Shown: positions 51,418-61,717, counted from the first letter of the stretch. The stretch: DNA of 64,000 nucleotides from Woeseiaceae bacterium (GCA_013042375.1 JABDQH010000028.1:1-64000), one strand, 5' to 3'. Notes: generated by a model from the sequence alone, not told the origin. Made by a program: numbers and translations.

Positions 51418-51987
51418 ATGCCGACTATGACACGAAAAACGACTATTGCTCTGTTTGCGCTGGCGCTTATCGCCGTGCTCGGCTTCACGCCGATCGGCGT
51501 TGCCAATGAAGAGATAGCCGTGGGCGGCACCGCGCCGGAGTTCGAACTGTCGGACCAGGACGGCCAGCTGCATTCGCTCGAAGACTACCGCGACCAGTGG
51601 GTGGTGCTGTATTTCTACCCGAAGGACGAGACCCCGGGATGCACGACCGAGGCATGCGAGTTCCGCGACAACATCTTCGCTTTCCGCGACCTCAATGCAC
51701 AGATCCTCGGCGTCAGCCTTGACGACGTCGAATCTCACAAGGCGTTTGCCGAGAATCACGGTCTGCCGTTTCCGCTGCTTGCCGACGTCGACGGCGTCGC
51801 GGCAACGGCCTATGGCGTCAAGACGCGCCGCTTCGGGATGGACCTTGCCAAGCGCCAGACTTTCATCATCGCGCCGGACGGTAAGATCGCCAAGCACTAT
51901 GTCGAGGTGAATCCCGCCGAACACTCGAAACAGGTGCTCACCGACCTCGGCGAGCTGTCGGCGCCGCCAACAGCGGCAGCGAACTAA
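51418..51987 (+). CDS. Exported Bcp/PrxQ-type peroxiredoxin
   Basis: Signal peptide (ALFALALIAVLGFTPIGVANE); YPKDETPGCTTEACEFRDN active site. Confidence 0.92.
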   Translation: MPTMTRKTTIALFALALIAVLGFTPIGVANEEIAVGGTAPEFELSDQDGQLHSLEDYRDQWVVLYFYPKDETPGCTTEACEFRDNIFAFRDLNAQILGVSLDDVESHKAFAENHGLPFPLLADVDGVAATAYGVKTRRFGMDLAKRQTFIIAPDGKIAKHYVEVNPAEHSKQVLTDLGELSAPPTAAAN

Positions 51988-51990
51988 TTG

Positions 51991-52037
51991 GGTGTCAGTC
52001 ACCTTATTTCGAATCCAGAAATAAGGTGACTGACACC
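51991..52037. repeat. REP-like hairpin filling the peroxiredoxin/VWA convergent gap
   Basis: ggtgtcagtcaccttatttc (51991-52010) - gaatcca - gaaataaggtgactgacacc (52018-52037): 20-bp perfect stem, 7-nt loop. Confidence 0.95.
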
Positions 52038-53212
52038 TAGTGCAGTTCGCGGATGGCGTCGTCGAGCCCGGCGATCGTCAGCGGAAACATGCGGTCGTCC
52101 ATTAGTTCCCTCACCAGTTTCGTCGACGGCGTGTAGTCCCACCGCTCGCGCGGCTCAGGGTTGAGCCAGACGGCCTTCGGGTAAGTGCTCAGCAGGCGCT
52201 TGATCCACACGGCGCCCGGTTCCTCGTTCCAGTGCTCGACGCTGCCGCCGGCGTATACGATCTCGTACGGGCTCATGGTCGCATCGCCGACAAGGATGAG
52301 TTTGTAGTCGGACGCGTACTTGTGCGTTATATCCAGAGTCGGCGTTTTCTCGGCATGCCGGCGCCGATTGTCTTTCCACATCGCCTCGTAGATGAAGTTG
52401 TGGAAGTAGAAGTACTCGAGATGCTTGAACTCGCTGCGCGCCGCCGAGAACATCTCCTCGCAGACTTGTACGTGATCATCCATCGAGCCGCCCACATCGA
52501 GACACAGGAGTACCTTGATCGCGTTATGGCGTTCGGGAACCATGCGAATGTCGAGCAACCCGGCATTGCGCGCCGTCTTGTCGATCGTAGCGTCGAGATC
52601 GAGCTGGTCCGCGGCGCCCTCGCGCGCAAACTTGCGCAGGCGTCGCAGCGCGACCTTGATATTGCGCGTGCCGAGATCGACCGAATCGTCGAGGTTGCGA
52701 TACTCGCGCTTGTCCCAGACTTTGACGGCACGGCGGTTGCGTGAGCCCGCCTGCCCGATGCGCACGCCTTCCGGATTGTACCCGTAGGCGCCGAATGGCG
52801 AAGTGCCGGCCGTGCCGATCCACTTGTTGCCGCCTTCGTGCCGCTCCTCCTGTTCCTCGAGGCGCTCCTGCAGCGCGCGCATGAGTTCTTCGAATCCGCC
52901 CAGTGCCTCGATTTGCGCCCTCTCCTCCTCGGTCAGCATCAGCTCCGCCTGGCGTCGCAGCCAATCCTCGGGAATGTCGGCAAACAGGTCCTCGAGTGAA
53001 TCGTCGACGCCCTGAAAGTAGGCGCCGAATATGCGATCGAATCGATCGAGCTCGGACTCGTCCTTGACCAGCGTCGTGCGCGCCAGGTAGTAGAAATCAT
53101 CCACGCTCTGCCCGGCCAGACCCTTCTGCATCGCCTCCAGCAGCGCAAGCCACTCGGTGATGGAAGTCTTCATGCCACCGGTCCGAAGCATGTAGAAGAA
53201 AGTCAGAAGCAT
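52037..53212 (-). CDS. VWA/CoxE-like domain protein
   Basis: VLLCLDVGGSMDDHVQVCEEMFSAARSEFKHLEYFYFHNFIYE: MIDAS-like; paired with MoxR ATPase. Confidence 0.88.
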   Translation of the reverse strand: MLLTFFYMLRTGGMKTSITEWLALLEAMQKGLAGQSVDDFYYLARTTLVKDESELDRFDRIFGAYFQGVDDSLEDLFADIPEDWLRRQAELMLTEEERAQIEALGGFEELMRALQERLEEQEERHEGGNKWIGTAGTSPFGAYGYNPEGVRIGQAGSRNRRAVKVWDKREYRNLDDSVDLGTRNIKVALRRLRKFAREGAADQLDLDATIDKTARNAGLLDIRMVPERHNAIKVLLCLDVGGSMDDHVQVCEEMFSAARSEFKHLEYFYFHNFIYEAMWKDNRRRHAEKTPTLDITHKYASDYKLILVGDATMSPYEIVYAGGSVEHWNEEPGAVWIKRLLSTYPKAVWLNPEPRERWDYTPSTKLVRELMDDRMFPLTIAGLDDAIRELH

Positions 53213-53216
53213 GGCG

Positions 53217-54074
53217 CTACTGCGGGTTGCTGCGCCGGTCGAGGAACACCAGTTGTTCGAACAGGTGCACGTCCTGCTCGTTCTTCAGAAGCGCGCCATA
53301 CAGCGGCGGGATAGCGCTGCGTTTGTCGTCGCCGCGCAGGGCTTCCGGGGGTATGTCCTCAGCGAGCAGCAACTTGATCCAGTCGAGCAACTCGGATGTC
53401 GATGGCTTTTTCTTGAGACCGCGAACGTCGCGCACACGGTAGAACGCGTTGAGCGCTTCGGCGAGCAGCGTCTTCTTGAGACCGGGAAAGTGCACGTTGA
53501 CGATCTCCGTCATCGTCTCCCGCTCCGGGAATTTTATGTAGTGAAAGAAGCAGCGCCTCAGGAACGCATCGGGCAGTTCCTTCTCGTTGTTACTCGTGAT
53601 CACGATGACCGGGCGGTGTTTCGCCTGCACGAGCCGCTGCGTCTCGTAAACGAAGAACTCCATACGATCGAGTTCGCGCAACAGGTCGTTCGGAAACTCG
53701 ATGTCGGCCTTGTCGATCTCGTCGATGAGCAGCACGGGTTGCCGCTCCGACTCGAAAGCCTCCCATATCTTACCGGGTACGATGTAGTTCGAAATATCAT
53801 GGACGCGATCGTCGCCGAGCTGCGAGTCGCGCAGACGTGCGACGGCGTCGTACTCGTACAGGCCTTGCTGCGCCTTGGTCGTCGACTTGATGTGCCACTC
53901 ATACAAGGGCTTGCCGAGCGATTCCGCCACCTCGACGGCAAGTTGCGTCTTGCCCGTGCCGGGTTCGCCTTTGACAAGTATCGGGCGCTCGAGCGTGACC
54001 GACGCATTGACGGCCATCATCAGGTCGTCTGTCGCGATGTACGTGTTCGTGCCCGTGAATTTCCGGTCTGCCAT
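53217..54074 (-). CDS. MoxR family AAA+ ATPase
   Basis: ILVKGEPGTGKTQLAVEVAESLG; LLIDEIDKADIEFPNDLLRELD. Confidence 0.94.
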   Translation of the reverse strand: MADRKFTGTNTYIATDDLMMAVNASVTLERPILVKGEPGTGKTQLAVEVAESLGKPLYEWHIKSTTKAQQGLYEYDAVARLRDSQLGDDRVHDISNYIVPGKIWEAFESERQPVLLIDEIDKADIEFPNDLLRELDRMEFFVYETQRLVQAKHRPVIVITSNNEKELPDAFLRRCFFHYIKFPERETMTEIVNVHFPGLKKTLLAEALNAFYRVRDVRGLKKKPSTSELLDWIKLLLAEDIPPEALRGDDKRSAIPPLYGALLKNEQDVHLFEQLVFLDRRSNPQ

Positions 54075-54106
54075 CCGGGATACCCGCTTGCTAACGAAAG
54101 CCTATT

Positions 54107-56479
54107 TTAGCGCTTGTCCGGCCTCAGCGTCAGTGTGAACGCGGCTGCGCCGGGCAGGAACGGGTTCGGCCTGCCGTCGACCCAGTCGTCGTGGCCGCGG
54201 TCGTAGAAATCCGAGAGCGGGTGTCCGCTCTGGCCGGTCGGCATGTGCAGGATGCTGTTCGCTTCGTCGCCCGGGTACACGGCGTACCGCTGGGATGCTC
54301 CGAAGGTCGGTCCCTGTGCTTTGGGCATATCGAGATCGCCGTTGAGCCTGTCCTCCGGCATGTCCAGCCGCGCGCCCAGCAAGGGTACGTTGCCGCTTAG
54401 CGGATGCCGGATCGACGCCGTATTGCGTTCACCCCAGGTGCGCTCGGCCAGGGGTCCGTCATAATTTCCTCTGAACCAGGCGAGATTTTCCCGGACCGCC
54501 GCGAGCATGAACTCGTCCCAGCTCTGGTAACCGGCCGGCAGCATGTGCATGGGCCGCTCGGTAACCAGCGACCAAAGCGGCCCCTCGAACTGGTTGCTGA
54601 TACGCAGCGTAACCTTGTCGCCGTAGACCTCGCGCGCCGGCGCCGTCAGTGCATGGAACACGCGTTGCTTGATCTCGAGGCGAAACGCCCGCACCAGCCG
54701 GTAGCCGACCGAGTCCGGCGCCGCCCGCGGTTTCCAGTCAAAGACGAGATCACGATACTCGGCCAGTTCGGCATCGCCGCGCACCGCGTCTTCGTCCAGC
54801 AGTCCCAGCAACAGCTCGCGCCAGGGCGCGAGAAACAGCGCGCGATCGTCATACTGGATCGCGAGCATGTCCTCGGGGCTGAAGGTATCGCTGGCGAACA
54901 GCGCATCGCGAATCTGCTGCGCACGTGCACCGAGGTCGTAGCCGCCATCGCCGATCAATCGTAACGCGTCGCCGTCGCTGACGCGCGCATTGGCGGTCCA
55001 TATGCGTCCGCTGTCGGGATTCAGGATACGCGGGTACTCGTGCGGTTCGAGCCAGCCCTGCCAGCCGTGCGCTGCACTCCAGTCCGACGGGAGCATGGCG
55101 TCGAAGCCGCGCTTGCGCGGGATCGCGCCCGCAATCGTCCAGCCGATGTTGCCGGCCGCGTCGCCGGCAACGAAATTCTGCGGCGGCATGGCGATGGTAT
55201 TGGCGATGTCGAGCGCTTCCGCGACCGACGCGGCCGACTCGAGCCGCAGCAGGCCGAGATTGAGCCCCTCGGGCTTGTGCGCGATCCAGCTGACGGCAAT
55301 CTCCCCGTCCGGGTAGTCGACGTCGTCGAGAACGGGGCCCCAGACGGTCTCGCGGATCTCGTACTCGACCGGTTCACCGTCCATGACCTCGATAGTCTCG
55401 GCATGGACGTCGAACTCCAGGTCACCGTCGGGCGTGCGATACGTACCCTCATTCGCGCCCGGCTGCAGGATGACGGCGTCGGTCCAGTCGCCGTAGCTGT
55501 TGGTGTAACCCCAGGCAACCCGCGTATTGCTGCCGCTGACGATAAATGGCGTTCCCGGCAAGCCGACGCCCGTCACATCGATCGGCTGCGGGCCCTCGAC
55601 GCGCAGCCGCGCCTGGTACCAGATATTGGGCGCCGAGTGACCAAGGTGCATGTCGTTGGAGACGAGTGCACGACCGTTCGTGGTCAGGCTCCCGGCAACC
55701 GCCCAGTTGTTGCTGCCGCGCAGCGGGTAGCGGCCGTGCTCCTCTGCAGGCGGTGCGTTATCGGCAACGTGGCGAACCGAGTAGACGTCCGCGGTCGGTA
55801 TCGGCGGGACCTCGCGCGCTGCGCCCATGAGGGGCGCGTCCCATGACGTGCCCTGCGGATACATCCACGCGTACGCCTCGGGCGGCAGGACGCGCTGCAC
55901 CAGACCGCGACGCACCTCTTTCGTCGCTCGCGCATCGTTCAGCGTGACGTACATGGCGTAGACGACGATCAGCGAATCTTCGGTCTGCCATGCCTGCGGT
56001 TCGCTGCCGAGCAGCACGTATTCGAACGGCCTCGCGTCGAGCGAGGCGAGCCCTGCGTTCACGCCGGCCGCGTACGCATCGATGAGCGCCCGGTCGGCGT
56101 CGTTACTGTCAGCGTAGACGCGCTGTGCACGTGCCCTGAAGCGATGAAAACGAAAGCGCTTGTCGATGCCGACGGCGGCTTCGCCCACGAGCGCCGACAG
56201 TTCCCCCGCAGCGCGGCGGCGAATCAGGTCCATCTGGAAGAAGCGGTCCTGCCCGTGCACGTAGCCTGTCGCGAACGCGAGATCCGCGCGACTCGATGCC
56301 GTGATCACGGGGATCCCGTCGCCGTCGCGCTCGATCACAACGTCTGCGTCGATGCCCGCGACAGTCGCCTCGCCATCAATGTCGGGAAGACTGGCCCGCA
56401 TTCCCAGCCATACGAGGACTGCGAGGATGAGCGCGGCGAGCAGCGCCCCGGCCAGGGTTCTCGCGATCACCCTTCTCAA
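54107..56479 (-). CDS. Penicillin acylase family (Ntn hydrolase) protein
   Basis: RDGDGIPVITASSRADLAFATGYVHGQDRFFQMDLIRRRAAGELS; autoprocessing nucleophile RGSNNWAVAG. Confidence 0.92.
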   Translation of the reverse strand: MRRVIARTLAGALLAALILAVLVWLGMRASLPDIDGEATVAGIDADVVIERDGDGIPVITASSRADLAFATGYVHGQDRFFQMDLIRRRAAGELSALVGEAAVGIDKRFRFHRFRARAQRVYADSNDADRALIDAYAAGVNAGLASLDARPFEYVLLGSEPQAWQTEDSLIVVYAMYVTLNDARATKEVRRGLVQRVLPPEAYAWMYPQGTSWDAPLMGAAREVPPIPTADVYSVRHVADNAPPAEEHGRYPLRGSNNWAVAGSLTTNGRALVSNDMHLGHSAPNIWYQARLRVEGPQPIDVTGVGLPGTPFIVSGSNTRVAWGYTNSYGDWTDAVILQPGANEGTYRTPDGDLEFDVHAETIEVMDGEPVEYEIRETVWGPVLDDVDYPDGEIAVSWIAHKPEGLNLGLLRLESAASVAEALDIANTIAMPPQNFVAGDAAGNIGWTIAGAIPRKRGFDAMLPSDWSAAHGWQGWLEPHEYPRILNPDSGRIWTANARVSDGDALRLIGDGGYDLGARAQQIRDALFASDTFSPEDMLAIQYDDRALFLAPWRELLLGLLDEDAVRGDAELAEYRDLVFDWKPRAAPDSVGYRLVRAFRLEIKQRVFHALTAPAREVYGDKVTLRISNQFEGPLWSLVTERPMHMLPAGYQSWDEFMLAAVRENLAWFRGNYDGPLAERTWGERNTASIRHPLSGNVPLLGARLDMPEDRLNGDLDMPKAQGPTFGASQRYAVYPGDEANSILHMPTGQSGHPLSDFYDRGHDDWVDGRPNPFLPGAAAFTLTLRPDKR

Positions 56480-57909
56480 GATGCCTCCGGCACGCGCAGG
56501 ATGATCATGACATTGGTATTGCCCGAGATACCCTGGAGATCGCCCTTGGTGAACACGACGAGCTCACCGACGCTGACGTGTCCGCCGGAAAGCAGCGTCG
56601 CGAAGATATCCTGGTACAGGTACCCGGGTTGGTGCGCGTCGACGTCGAAATCGACGGAGTACACGCCGCGATACAGCGCCACCCGCCGTTTGGTCGCCTT
56701 GTGCGCGGTCAGGGCGTAGATCGGGATATCCGACCGCACCCGGGACATCCAGCGCGTCGTCGAGCCGGATTCGGTCAGGGCGATGATGGCGCCGACGTCC
56801 ATGTGGTTGGCCGTGTACATCGTCGCCATCGCGATGGCCTCGTCGACGCGTGTGAACTGGTCCTCGACGCGCCGCGCCGCACCCTGCGGCGCCTGGTACT
56901 TCTCGGCGCCGACGCAGACCTCGGCCATGGCCTTGATCGCCTTGTTCGGATACTTGCCGACGGCTGTCTCGCCCGACAGCATCACGGCGTCCGTGCCATC
57001 GATCACGGCATTCGCAACGTCCGAGACCTCGGCGCGCGTCGGGATCGGGTTTTCGATCATCGACTCCATCATCTGCGTCGCCGTGATCACGATCTTGTGC
57101 GCCTTGCGCGTCTTCTCGATCAGCGACTTCTGGATACCGGTCAGGCTGGCGTAGCCCATTTCCACGCCGAGATCGCCGCGCGCGACCATGATCACGTCGG
57201 CCGCCTCTATTATGGAATCGATATTGTCGATCGCCTCGGTACGCTCGACCTTGGCGACGATCAGTCCCGTGCCGCCTGCCTCTTCGAACAGGCGCCGGGC
57301 CTCGCGGATATCGTCGCCACTGCGCACGAACGATACGGCGAGGAAGTCGATCTCGAGTTCGGCCGCGAGCTTGATATTCTCACGATCGACATCGGTCAAC
57401 GCATGCGCCGACAGTCCGCCGCCCTTGAGGTTGATGCCCTTATGGTCCGAGAGGATGCCGCCGTCCACCACGGTCGTGTGGACTCGCGTGCCGTCGACGC
57501 GCTTGACACGCAGCGAGATCAGGCCATCGTTCAGAAGCAGGGTATCGCCTTCCCGCACGTCCTCGTGCAGGGTATCCAGCGCGACGCCGACGCCTTCCTT
57601 GGTGCCACTCTCGATACCGAGCGCGCTATCGAGAAAGAACGCGTCGCCTTTGTCCAGGTGCACGCTGCCGTTCTCGAAGCGCATGACGCGGATCTTCGGC
57701 CCCTGCAGGTCGCCGAGGAGGCCGACATCCCGGCCACAATCCTCGGCCGCGTCGCGCAGCTTGCGCGTTCGCGCGCGATGATCATCCGCGGTGCCGTGCG
57801 AGAAATTGAGGCGCGCCACATCGAGACCCGAACGGATCATCTTGCGCAGCGTCTTGCGGCGCCCGGACGCCGGTCCCAGCGTCGCGACAATTTTGGTTCG
57901 TCTCAGCAT
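56476..57909 (-). CDS. pyk: Pyruvate kinase
   Basis: RRTKIVATLGPASG, MVARGDLGVEMGYASL, ATQMMESMIENPIPTRAEVSDVANAV. Confidence 0.97.
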   Translation of the reverse strand: MLRRTKIVATLGPASGRRKTLRKMIRSGLDVARLNFSHGTADDHRARTRKLRDAAEDCGRDVGLLGDLQGPKIRVMRFENGSVHLDKGDAFFLDSALGIESGTKEGVGVALDTLHEDVREGDTLLLNDGLISLRVKRVDGTRVHTTVVDGGILSDHKGINLKGGGLSAHALTDVDRENIKLAAELEIDFLAVSFVRSGDDIREARRLFEEAGGTGLIVAKVERTEAIDNIDSIIEAADVIMVARGDLGVEMGYASLTGIQKSLIEKTRKAHKIVITATQMMESMIENPIPTRAEVSDVANAVIDGTDAVMLSGETAVGKYPNKAIKAMAEVCVGAEKYQAPQGAARRVEDQFTRVDEAIAMATMYTANHMDVGAIIALTESGSTTRWMSRVRSDIPIYALTAHKATKRRVALYRGVYSVDFDVDAHQPGYLYQDIFATLLSGGHVSVGELVVFTKGDLQGISGNTNVMIILRVPEAS

Positions 57910-58025
57910 GCGCGCGATTATTGCATAGCTCGGTTGCCGTAGGCGCCGCGAATTGCGGTGAATAGGTATTTCAGCCGTGACAATCGTCCGTTATGGTGAC
58001 AGGTTGACTCGCAGTTGGACCGAGC

Positions 58026-59405
58026 ATGCTAAATCGCCGACGCTTCCTGCAGGGCATCGTTGCCGCTGCAGCCACACCACCTGTCGTTTACAGCTGCACC
58101 AAGGGTAAGGGCCCGTCGCGCAACGGCCTGGTAGCGGATGCGCGCGGCCTGTTCGACCTGGCGCCGGGCCTCGATTACACAGTCGTATCGAGGTACGGCG
58201 ACCTGATGAGCGACAAGCTCCACGTCCCCGGCGCACACGACGGCATGGCCGCTTTCGCGGCACCGCAGGGCCGGATATCGATCGTCTGTAATCACGAACT
58301 GAGCAGCGGCCGGCGGATGAATAGCGCGCTCGCGGCCCGGTATCCGGAGGCGGACGGGGACCTGCTCGAGAGGTTCTACGATCGCGGCAGCGACAAGTCG
58401 CCGTCTCCCGGCGGCACCACGACGACGATCTACGATCCGGCCTCGCGCCAGGTCGAACGCCAGTTCCTGAGCCTTGCCGGCACCGAGCTCAACTGCGCCG
58501 GCGGACCGACGCCCTGGGGCAGCTGGCTGTCCTGCGAGGAGTGCTTCGAGAATCCGGGCACGGCACGGCTTTTCGGGCCCGGGCATGTGCGCGACCAGAA
58601 GCATGGCTACGTGTTCGAAGTACCGGCCGCGGCGAACGGACTCGTCGACCCGGTGCCGCTCAAAGCCATGGGCCGCTTCGAGCACGAGGCCTGTGCCGTG
58701 CACGCAGCGACCGGCATCGTGTACATGACCGAGGATCGCCATCACAGCCTTTTCTACCGCTTCATCCCGGACGTCCCCGGCGAGCTCGTCAGGGGCGGCA
58801 GATTGCAGGCGCTCGCCGTCGACGGTGCGGCGAGCCTGCCGACGCACAACTGGAGCGATACTCCCTACGTACCGCCGAGGCAACCGCTACGGACTCGCTG
58901 GATCGATCTCGAGGACGTCGACCCGGCCGAGAACAACCTGCGCCTGCGCGGCGCCGCGCTTGGCGCGGCGATGTTCGCCCGTGGCGAAGGACTGTGCGTC
59001 GCAGACGATCGCTTCGCATTCACGTGCACGATCGGGGGGCCGGCGCGCCTCGGCCAGGTGTTTACCTATAAACCAAGCCCGCACGAAGGGACCACGCGCG
59101 AAACCGAAGAACCCGGCGAACTCGAACTTATCGCCGAGGCGGGCACCAACTCGTTGCTGCACCATTGTGACAACCTGACCATGGCGCCCTGGGGTGATCT
59201 CGTTGTGTGTGAAGACACGTCATCGAACTGCGGCATCGTCGGCATCAGACCCGACGGCAGCCAGTATGAGATCGGCAGCAACCCGTATTCGAATTCCGAA
59301 CTCGCGGGCGTCTGTTTCTCGCCCGACGGCAGCATCATGTTCGTCAACGTGCAGTATCCCGGCACGACGCTCGCCATCACGGGCGACTGGAGCGCACTGC
59401 AATAA
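58026..59405 (+). CDS. PhoX-like (DUF839) protein, Tat-exported
   Basis: NRRRFLQGIVAAAA twin-arginine motif; NCAGGPTPWGSWLSCEE PhoX-family motif. Confidence 0.9.
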   Translation: MLNRRRFLQGIVAAAATPPVVYSCTKGKGPSRNGLVADARGLFDLAPGLDYTVVSRYGDLMSDKLHVPGAHDGMAAFAAPQGRISIVCNHELSSGRRMNSALAARYPEADGDLLERFYDRGSDKSPSPGGTTTTIYDPASRQVERQFLSLAGTELNCAGGPTPWGSWLSCEECFENPGTARLFGPGHVRDQKHGYVFEVPAAANGLVDPVPLKAMGRFEHEACAVHAATGIVYMTEDRHHSLFYRFIPDVPGELVRGGRLQALAVDGAASLPTHNWSDTPYVPPRQPLRTRWIDLEDVDPAENNLRLRGAALGAAMFARGEGLCVADDRFAFTCTIGGPARLGQVFTYKPSPHEGTTRETEEPGELELIAEAGTNSLLHHCDNLTMAPWGDLVVCEDTSSNCGIVGIRPDGSQYEIGSNPYSNSELAGVCFSPDGSIMFVNVQYPGTTLAITGDWSALQ

Positions 59406-59493
59406 GGTGCCAGTCACCTTATTTCGTCGATGAAACCGTTTTTGACCGACAGCTCAAGCCGAGATTTAGAATCAAAATAAGGTGACTGGCACC
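59406..59493. repeat. REP-like element filling the PhoX/pgk convergent gap
   Basis: ggtgccagtcaccttattt (59406-59424) / aaataaggtgactggcacc (59475-59493), 19-bp perfect inverted arms around a 50-bp centre. Confidence 0.95.
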
Positions 59494-60669
59494 CTATTCT
59501 GCGGCGCGACGCTCGAGCATCTCGACGGCCGGCAGCGTCTTGCCCTCGACGAACTCGAGGAAGGCCCCACCTCCTGTCGAGATGTAGGATATGCCGTCGC
59601 GGACACCGTACTTGTCGATAGCCGCCAGGGTATCTCCGCCACCGGCCACCGAAAAAGCACTGCTGGCGGCGATCGCGTCTGCCAGCACCCGCGTGCCCTC
59701 GCCGAAACGGTCGAACTCGAACACTCCGACGGGGCCGTTCCAGATGATCGTCCCGGCATCTTCGACAATCGCCGCGAAACGCCTGGCCGTGTCCGGACCG
59801 ATGTCGAGGATCATCTCGCCATCCTGCACCTCGCTCACCGAGCGCGTCGTGGCCTCGGCGTCGGCGGAGAACGCGTCCGCGCAGACCACGTCGTCAGGGA
59901 CCGGGATATCGGCACGGTCGTCCGCATTGGCGGCCAGTTCGCGCGCCGTATCCAGCATATCCGCCTCGTGCAGGGACTTGCCGACACCGTGGCCTGCGGC
60001 CGCGATGAAGGTGTTGGCGATGCCGCCGCCAACGATCAGCGTGTCGACCTTGTCGGCCAGCGCGCCCAGCACGGTCAGCTTGGTCGAGACTTTCGACCCG
60101 CCGACGATGGCAACGAACGGGCGTGCCGGATTGTCGAGCGCCCTGGCAAGCGCATCGAGTTCCGCCGCCAGCAGCGGCCCCGCGCAGGCAACGGCCGCAT
60201 GTTCGCCCGCGCCATAGGTACTGGCCTGGGCGCGATGCGCGGTGCCGAATGCGTCCATGACGTACACGTCGCACAGGGCCGCCATCTTCTTCGCCAGCGC
60301 CTCATCGCACTTCTTCTCGCCTTCGAGGAAGCGGACGTTCTCGAGCAGCACGATGCTGCCGGGATCGACAGCGACGCCGTCGATCCAGTCCCGGGCCAGC
60401 GGCACGTCACGCCCCAGCAGCTCGCCGAGGCGATCCGCGACGGGCTGCAGCGAGAACTTGTCCTCGGGCTGCCCCTCCGTCGGCCGGCCGAGGTGTGACG
60501 TCACCATGACGGCCGCACCGGCCTCGAGCGCCGCCCGGATCGTCGGCACCGCGGCCCGGATACGGGCGTCGCTCGTCACCTTGCCGTCGGCGACCGGGAC
60601 ATTGAGATCTTCACGAATGAATACGCGCTTGCCCGACAAATCAATGTCGGACATCTTGAGGATGGCCAT
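59494..60669 (-). CDS. pgk: Phosphoglycerate kinase
   Basis: [48 protein letters not shown]. Confidence 0.97.
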   Translation of the reverse strand: MAILKMSDIDLSGKRVFIREDLNVPVADGKVTSDARIRAAVPTIRAALEAGAAVMVTSHLGRPTEGQPEDKFSLQPVADRLGELLGRDVPLARDWIDGVAVDPGSIVLLENVRFLEGEKKCDEALAKKMAALCDVYVMDAFGTAHRAQASTYGAGEHAAVACAGPLLAAELDALARALDNPARPFVAIVGGSKVSTKLTVLGALADKVDTLIVGGGIANTFIAAAGHGVGKSLHEADMLDTARELAANADDRADIPVPDDVVCADAFSADAEATTRSVSEVQDGEMILDIGPDTARRFAAIVEDAGTIIWNGPVGVFEFDRFGEGTRVLADAIAASSAFSVAGGGDTLAAIDKYGVRDGISYISTGGGAFLEFVEGKTLPAVEMLERRAAE

Positions 60670-60691
60670 GCCCTGTTCCTTTCGGCTCGTG

Positions 60692-61705
60692 TTACTTCGC
60701 GTTCATCAGCGCGACGGTCGTGTCGAGCATGCGATTCGAGAAGCCCCACTCGTTGTCGTACCAGGCGATTACCTTGGCGCAGGTGCCGTCGATAACCTTG
60801 GTCAGCGTCGAGTCGTACGTTGAAGACGCCGGATTGTGGTTGAAGTCGACGGACACAAGCGGTTCCTCGTTGTACTCGAGGACACCTTTGAGTTCGCCCT
60901 CGCTCGCCTTGCGCAGGATCTCGTTGATCTCGTCGACCGAGGTCGCCCGCTCGGCGACGAACGTCAGGTCGACGGCCGATACATTGATCGTCGGGACGCG
61001 CATCGAGAAGCCGTCCAGCTTGCCATTGAGTTCAGGCAGCACCAGCCCGACGGCCTTGGCCGCACCCGTGCTGGTCGGAATCTGCGACATCGTGCCGGAA
61101 CGGGCACGCCTCAGGTCCTTGTGATAGACGTCCGTCAGGACCTGGTCGTTGGTGTACGCGTGAATCGTCGTCATGATGCCGTGCTTGAGGCCAATGGCTT
61201 CATGCAGAGGCTTGACGAGCGGCGCAAGGCAGTTCGTCGTGCACGAGGCATTCGAGATCACCTTGTCGGACGCTTCCAGCGTGTGGTGGTTGACGCCATA
61301 AACGATTGTCTTTTCGATGCCGGCGCCGCCAGGGGCCGAGAGAATGACCTTCTTGGCGCCACCGTCGATGTGTTTGCCCGCGGTTTCCATCGTGCGGAAC
61401 AGGCCCGTGCACTCGAACACGACCTCGACGCCGAGATCGGCCCAGGGCAGTTTGCCCGGATCGCGTTCGGAGAAGACCTTGATGCGATCGCCGTTAACGA
61501 TAATGTCGCCGCCATCCACTTCGACGGTGCCCCCGAACTTGCCGTGGGCTGTGTCGTAGCGCGTCAGGTGCGCGTTGGTCTCGGGGTCACCGAGGTCGTT
61601 GAGCGCGACGACATCAAACTCGGACGTGCGGCCCGATTCGTGAATAGCGCGCACCACATTGCGTCCGATACGGCCGTAGCCGTTGATACCAATCTTAATT
61701 GTCAT
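60692..61705 (-). CDS. gap: Glyceraldehyde-3-phosphate dehydrogenase
   Basis: [34 protein letters not shown]. Confidence 0.97.
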   Translation of the reverse strand: MTIKIGINGYGRIGRNVVRAIHESGRTSEFDVVALNDLGDPETNAHLTRYDTAHGKFGGTVEVDGGDIIVNGDRIKVFSERDPGKLPWADLGVEVVFECTGLFRTMETAGKHIDGGAKKVILSAPGGAGIEKTIVYGVNHHTLEASDKVISNASCTTNCLAPLVKPLHEAIGLKHGIMTTIHAYTNDQVLTDVYHKDLRRARSGTMSQIPTSTGAAKAVGLVLPELNGKLDGFSMRVPTINVSAVDLTFVAERATSVDEINEILRKASEGELKGVLEYNEEPLVSVDFNHNPASSTYDSTLTKVIDGTCAKVIAWYDNEWGFSNRMLDTTVALMNAK

Positions 61706-61717
61706 TGTTTACTCCAG

